A stretch of DNA of 10,409 nucleotides from assembly GCA_023415145.1 (NCBI GenBank), contig JAEZLW010000166.1, forward strand, positions 1-10,409. Direction: 5' to 3'. Source of the DNA: Bacillota bacterium (lineage in GTDB: Bacteria > Bacillota > Clostridia > Christensenellales > Aristaeellaceae). A program made the translations under genes and the position numbers. The notes below the pieces were generated by a model. The model did no database searches, was not told the DNA's origin, and was given only the letters and a program-made list of their open reading frames with translations. Position 1 is the stretch's first letter; every line of letters starts with the position of its first letter. Positions 7,690 through 10,409 of the stretch are shown here, piece after piece.

Positions 7690-8400
7690 CTATTCTGATA
7701 GCACTTCCCCGTCAGTGGAAAGTACGACAACCTGCCAGGGAATCCATTTGCCGCTGTCTTGCATGGCCTTGCGCACTGCAAATTCCAGCCCGCCGCAGCA
7801 CGGAACTTCCATGCGCACCACTTTGACGCTTTGGATATCGTTCCTTGACAGTATGTCCGTCAGTTTTTGCGTGTAGTCACCCTCATCCAATTTGGGACAG
7901 CCGATGAGCGTGACATGGTTTTTCATAAAGGCCTGATGAAAGCTGCCATGGGCGAAGGCCGTACAGTCTGCCGCTATGAGAAGCTTGGCATTTTGAAGGT
8001 ACGGCGCGTTTGACGGCACCAGCTTTAGTTGAACGGGCCATTGCCGCAGTTCGCTTTGGGAGGCGGCTGCCAAAACGGGGGAGGTTTCCTGCGCTTCCTG
8101 CCTTGCAAAGGTACGCATCCTGCTGCCGGGGCAGCCGCCGCCGGGTGCGTGATGGACACTCAGCCTTTCCTGATAGGCTTTTACAGCCGCCTCGTCGAAG
8201 GCGGCCGCTTCCCGCTCTTCAAAGGTAATGGCTCCAGTAGGGCATACCGGCAGGCAATTGCCCAGCCCGTCGCAAAAATCATCCCGTATCAGCCTTGCCT
8301 TGCCATGCACCATGGCGATGGCTCCCTCATGGCACGCTTTGGCGCATAGGCCGCAGCCGTTGCACTTTTCTTCATCAATCTTGATTAATTGCCGAAGCAT
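7690..8400 (-). CDS. Ferredoxin-like 4Fe-4S protein with cysteine-containing C-terminal domain
   Basis: A 236-residue cytosolic protein. The N-terminus (about 1-60) is a ferredoxin fold. The first cluster site is complete (CNGCGLCAKAC, Cys13/16/19/23). The second has only three cysteines (CDGLGNCLPVCP, Cys43/49/53, with Leu46 where the second Cys would be). A three-cysteine site could hold [3Fe-4S] or borrow a ligand, and as far as I recall CDGLGxC is usual in this family. The remaining 175 residues contain GGGCPGS (Cys90), AADCTAFAHG (Cys146), TLIGCPKLDEGDYTQKL (Cys168) and EVPCCGGLEFAVRKAM (Cys201/202), a conserved-looking cysteine set that could bind another metal or thiol cofactor. It is annotated in clostridial genomes as a 4Fe-4S binding protein of unknown role. 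It is the first gene of the redox operon, divergent from a Crp/Fnr gene, with GGGAG as ribosome binding site. Confidence 0.9.
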   Translation of the reverse strand: MLRQLIKIDEEKCNGCGLCAKACHEGAIAMVHGKARLIRDDFCDGLGNCLPVCPTGAITFEEREAAAFDEAAVKAYQERLSVHHAPGGGCPGSRMRTFARQEAQETSPVLAAASQSELRQWPVQLKLVPSNAPYLQNAKLLIAADCTAFAHGSFHQAFMKNHVTLIGCPKLDEGDYTQKLTDILSRNDIQSVKVVRMEVPCCGGLEFAVRKAMQDSGKWIPWQVVVLSTDGEVLSE

Positions 8401-8417
8401 TAATTATTGCTCCCTTC

Positions 8418-8446
8418 TTGTTTTTACATCATGATTGTAGTACACT
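8418..8446 (+). promoter_or_regulatory. Candidate promoter of the Crp/Fnr regulator gene
   Basis: TTGTTT (8418-8423) and TACACT (8441-8446) are separated by 17 bp; they match the consensus at three or four and four of six positions. Start would be near 8453, placing the inverted repeat at 8461-8476 just downstream, a typical place for repression. Confidence 0.4.
8434..8439 (-). promoter_or_regulatory. -10 box of the ferredoxin-cupin-DUF1858-DUF438 operon
   Basis: On the minus strand TACAAT matches TATAAT at five of six positions. The sequence 17 bp upstream (CAGATA) is not a usable -35, as expected for an activator-dependent promoter. The predicted start near 8427 gives a leader of about 27 bases to the ATG at 8400. 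Confidence 0.5.
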
Positions 8447-8460
8447 GTTTTCGTTCTATC

Positions 8461-8476
8461 TGTTGTTTTTACAACA
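8461..8476. promoter_or_regulatory. Probable Crp/Fnr operator in the divergent intergenic region
   Basis: TGTTGT-TTTT-ACAACA is a perfect 16-bp inverted repeat with the 4-base spacer usual for Crp/Fnr sites, although its TTG/CAA pairs lie two bases closer than in the E. coli FNR consensus. Its centre (8468.5) is about 41.5 bp from the predicted operon start at 8427, the class II activator position. It touches the AAAAGGAG site of the regulator gene (8476-8483), so binding could also block that gene. Confidence 0.6.
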
Positions 8477-8483
8477 AAAGGAG
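8476..8483 (+). promoter_or_regulatory. Ribosome binding site deciding the regulator start at 8490
   Basis: AAAAGGAG sits 6 bases before ATG 8490. The open frame runs back to 8418, but that extension would translate through the operator and lacks a ribosome binding site, so 8490 is taken as the start. Confidence 0.85.
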
Positions 8484-8489
8484 CGCTGT

Positions 8490-9167
8490 ATGAAAAATTT
8501 CACCGAGTTTTTGAGTAAAATGCCGCTGTTTCAGGGCATTGGCAGCAAGGAACTGGATTCGCTGGTGCATTGTCTATCGGGCCGTGAGCGGCGGTACGAG
8601 AAAAACGAGATCATTTTCCGCGCGGGGGATGTACCGAAGTATCTGGGTGTTGTTCTGGAAGGCAATGTGCGCGTATACCGGGAGGATCTGCTGGGTAACA
8701 GAATCATTGTGGGAGAACTTGGGCAGGGAGATTTGTTTGGTGAAACATACGCCTTGGCCAGAGCCGAGTCGCTGCCTGTGTCGGTAACGGCAACGCAATC
8801 AAGCCAGGTGCTGCTCATAGAGGGGTGGCGGATCACCGGCACATGCACTCATTGCTGCGGGTTTCACACGAAGCTGATCGAAAACATGATGGCCATCCTG
8901 GCGAGAAAAAATCTGATGCTGAGCGAGACGATGGAGGTATTATCCAAACGCACAACCCGCGACAAGCTGCTCAATTACCTTTCCGGCCAATCCCAACGCG
9001 CCGGCAGCCTTACTTTTACCATTCCCTTCAACCGACAGGAGCTGGCGGATTACCTGTGCGTTGACAGAAGCGCCATGTCCAGCGAGCTAGGCAAGCTGCA
9101 AAAGGAAGGCTTGCTTTTCTGCGACCGGTCTAGCTTTACGCTGCACAGGGAATTGGATCCTTCCTAA
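8490..9167 (+). CDS. Crp/Fnr family transcriptional regulator
   Basis: A 225-residue DNA-binding protein. Residues about 10-115 form the cyclic-nucleotide-binding-type beta roll (MPLFQGIGSKELDSLVHCL; NEIIFRAGDVPKYLGVVLEGNVRVYRED; GQGDLFGETYALA). Residues about 125-150 form the dimer helix (LIENMMAILARKNLMLSETMEVL). Residues 152-220 form a winged helix-turn-helix (RTTRDKLLNYLSGQ, then FNRQELADYLCVDRSAMSSELGKLQKEG as the recognition region). The GETYALA segment lacks the GE(L/I)xxxx-RxA(T/S) pattern that binds cAMP in Crp, so cAMP is an unlikely ligand. Cysteines 119, 122 and 123 (TCTHCC) sit at the roll/dimer-helix junction where relatives also carry cysteines (CSSAC-type). They could sense redox state, NO or a metal, but Fnr's N-terminal Fe-S motif is absent. 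It is divergent from the redox operon and 30 bases upstream of the yiaK-like gene, which may share its transcript. Confidence 0.93.
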   Translation: MKNFTEFLSKMPLFQGIGSKELDSLVHCLSGRERRYEKNEIIFRAGDVPKYLGVVLEGNVRVYREDLLGNRIIVGELGQGDLFGETYALARAESLPVSVTATQSSQVLLIEGWRITGTCTHCCGFHTKLIENMMAILARKNLMLSETMEVLSKRTTRDKLLNYLSGQSQRAGSLTFTIPFNRQELADYLCVDRSAMSSELGKLQKEGLLFCDRSSFTLHRELDPS

Positions 9168-9197
9168 AAAGCCGCATTCAAGAAGGAGGACGCTTAT

Positions 9198-10205
9198 ATG
9201 CTTCACATTCTATTTGATGAGGTTCGGGACGAGCTGCAGCGAATCCTGCTCTTAAGAAACTGCCCTCTTAAGAAGGCCCAAAAAGTCGCCCATGAAATGG
9301 CGCGTAATTCTCTGGAGGGTGTGTACAGCCATGGCATCAACCGGTTTCCAAGGCTGATGCGGAACATTGATGCCGGCATTGTCCATCCGGATGCAGACCC
9401 TGTTGTATTGAACCATTTTGGCGCTCTTATGAGCATGGACGGAAATCTTGGCCTGGGCGTTGTCAACGCTTCCATTGCCATGGATCATGCCATCGCCCTG
9501 GCCAAGGAGCATGGCATTGGTTTGGTAGCGCTGCGGAACACCAACCATTGGATGCGCGCGGCCACCTATGGCTACCAGGCTTGCGACGCCGGGATGGCTG
9601 CCATCTGCTTTTCAAATACCATACCCAACATGCCTACCTGGGGTGCGATGGATGCACGTCTGGGCAACAATCCCATGGTGCTGGCCATCCCCAGAGAAGG
9701 CGGGCATGTTTTATTGGACATGGCGGCCTCCCAGTTTTCCTATGGCGCGTTGGAATTGGCCCAGTTGCAGGGCCGGCAGATGCCCATCGATGCGGGCTTT
9801 GACGAGGAAGGGAACCTTACCAGGGACCCTGCCACGGTGATCCGCACCCGGCGCATCTTGCCTACGGGTTATTGGAAGGGGGCGGGGCTTTCCTTTTTGC
9901 TGGACCTGTTTGCCGGCTGTATGTCGCTGGGCAATACCTCATTGGGTGTAGGGAAGCTGCCCGGCGACGAGCACGGTCAGTCGCAGATGTTCATTGGCAT
10001 CAACTATCGGGCTATCGCCCCCAAGGAGCTGTCTGACAAGATTGCCGATGAGGCTGTGGAATACCTGCTGGCCTCCAGAAAAGACAGCAAAACCGAGCGC
10101 ATTGTTTACCCCGGACAGCGCATGAATGAGTCCAGGGAGAAGAATCTTCATCAGGGAATTCCGGTAGACGAGCGCATATGGGCGGAAATCAAGGCGTTTG
10201 GTTGA
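9198..10205 (+). CDS. yiaK: 2,3-diketo-L-gulonate reductase-like oxidoreductase (YiaK, malate/L-lactate dehydrogenase family)
   Basis: A 335-residue soluble NAD(P)H-dependent oxidoreductase of the Ldh2/MDH2 family. It closely follows E. coli YiaK (332 residues), which reduces 2,3-diketo-L-gulonate to 3-dehydro-L-gulonate (EC 1.1.1.130). Shared blocks are GVYSHGINRFPR with the catalytic His45, HGIGLVALRNTNHWMR, PTWGAMDARLGNNPMVLAIP, QFSYGALELAQLQGRQMPID, GFDEEGNLTRDP and RRILPTGYWKGAGLS, so length and motifs are complete. AAGGAGGA lies 7 bases before the ATG. No ascorbate/diketogulonate transport or aldolase-type partner (yiaL-S or ula genes) is visible, so the true substrate may be another 2-keto acid. 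It follows the Crp/Fnr gene by 30 bases with no terminator between, so co-transcription is likely. It is not known whether that regulator controls it. Confidence 0.88.
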   Translation: MLHILFDEVRDELQRILLLRNCPLKKAQKVAHEMARNSLEGVYSHGINRFPRLMRNIDAGIVHPDADPVVLNHFGALMSMDGNLGLGVVNASIAMDHAIALAKEHGIGLVALRNTNHWMRAATYGYQACDAGMAAICFSNTIPNMPTWGAMDARLGNNPMVLAIPREGGHVLLDMAASQFSYGALELAQLQGRQMPIDAGFDEEGNLTRDPATVIRTRRILPTGYWKGAGLSFLLDLFAGCMSLGNTSLGVGKLPGDEHGQSQMFIGINYRAIAPKELSDKIADEAVEYLLASRKDSKTERIVYPGQRMNESREKNLHQGIPVDERIWAEIKAFG

Positions 10206-10213
10206 TAAACAAT

Positions 10214-10244
10214 ATCGAAAAACTGACACTGTCATTTTTTCGAT
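10214..10244 (+). terminator. Probable terminator after the yiaK-like gene
   Basis: ATCGAAAAA pairs with TTTTTTCGAT around an inner TGACA-C-TGTCA hairpin (10224-10234), with one C/A mismatch. The TGACA/TGTCA stem followed by T6 at 10235-10240 is terminator-like. The outer symmetry also allows termination on the opposite strand. Confidence 0.6.
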
Positions 10245-10248
10245 TCTG

Positions 10249-10290
10249 CACTTTTCATCTGCGAGCTTCGCTCACGGCCGATGAAAAGTG
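10249..10290. repeat. Stem-loop with nested hairpin
   Basis: CACTTTTCATC (10249-10259) and GATGAAAAGTG (10280-10290) are perfect 11-base arms. The 20-base interior itself contains GAGC-TTC-GCTC at 10263-10273. This is the second hairpin of the five that fill the gap after yiaK. Confidence 0.7.
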
Positions 10291-10298
10291 TAATGAAT

Positions 10299-10313
10299 GC
10301 TTGCTGCGCAAGC
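10299..10313. repeat. Stem-loop GCTTGC-TGC-GCAAGC
   Basis: A perfect 6-bp stem with a three-base loop, 8 bases after the previous hairpin and 8 before the next. Confidence 0.6.
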
Positions 10314-10321
10314 GACCCGCG

Positions 10322-10340
10322 CGCCCGGCTAAGCCGGGCG
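10322..10340. repeat. GC-rich stem-loop CGCCCGGC-TAA-GCCGGGCG
   Basis: A perfect 8-bp, very GC-rich stem with a three-base TAA loop, the same loop as in the palindrome at 5778-5814. No T tract follows, so it is not a simple terminator. Confidence 0.7.
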
Positions 10341-10351
10341 ACACGATTGCA

Positions 10352-10376
10352 ATTGAAGGGGCTCTGCCCCTTCAAT
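10352..10376. repeat. Stem-loop ATTGAAGGGGC-TCT-GCCCCTTCAAT
   Basis: A perfect 11-bp stem with a three-base loop, the last of the series. The sequence from 10377 to 10409 holds no gene or hairpin that I can see. Confidence 0.7.
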
Positions 10377-10409
10377 GCATCCCCGATAAATTGTCTTCAT
10401 TATGTCTAC

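Noticed and set aside
8418..8489. N-terminal extension of the Crp/Fnr protein from an upstream TTG
   Set aside because: The extension covers the operator and ribosome binding site and is unlike family N-termini. ATG 8490 with AAAAGGAG is clearly better.
10249..10376. CRISPR array or tRNA in the hairpin-rich end
   Set aside because: The stem-loops have different sequences and spacing, so there are no direct repeats with unique spacers, and no cloverleaf or T-arm motif is present.

Overview
The window looks like chromosomal DNA from an anaerobic Firmicute of the class Clostridia. The grounds are a Clostridia-type pyruvate phosphate dikinase, strong AAGGAGG-type ribosome binding sites, a DUF438/hemerythrin/PAS protein with a DUF1858 partner, and a Crp/Fnr regulator of the clostridial type. 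Base composition is moderately GC-rich by eye, so an Oscillospiraceae- or Christensenellales-like lineage fits better than a low-GC Clostridium. The lineage is an inference.

Layout. (1) 2-2095, plus strand: the 3' four-fifths of ppdK, closed by a strong terminator at 2109-2146. (2) 2288-4579, plus: a large secreted protein with an N-terminal propeller-like part and a family-1 solute-binding-protein part. No transporter genes are nearby. Two 16-bp inverted repeats lie upstream and a shared hairpin terminator lies downstream. (3) 5648-4680, minus: a fused methionine sulfoxide reductase MsrA-MsrB with its own good sigma-A promoter. (4) 8400-5868, minus: a tightly packed four-gene operon coding for a ferredoxin-like Fe-S protein, a cupin, a DUF1858 protein and a DUF438-hemerythrin-PAS protein. 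The last three genes overlap by 1 and 4 bases. A perfect 37-base palindrome follows the operon. (5) 8490-9167, plus: a divergent Crp/Fnr regulator, then 9198-10205, a YiaK-like 2,3-diketo-L-gulonate reductase. (6) 10206-10409: no gene, but a run of five separate stem-loops.

How the parts may work together. The 89-bp gap between the ferredoxin operon and the Crp/Fnr gene holds a perfect TGTTGT-N4-ACAACA inverted repeat. Its centre lies about 41.5 bp upstream of the start point predicted from a TACAAT -10 box that lacks a good -35 box. That is the classic position for activation by a Crp/Fnr protein. The same site lies just downstream of a candidate promoter for the regulator gene and touches its ribosome binding site, which suggests autorepression. 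The operon (Fe-S protein, cupin, DUF1858, di-iron hemerythrin-like domain plus PAS) together with the adjacent MsrAB suggests a response to oxygen, nitric oxide or other redox stress, possibly Fe-S repair. This is inference from domains and context; no member has a proven function here.
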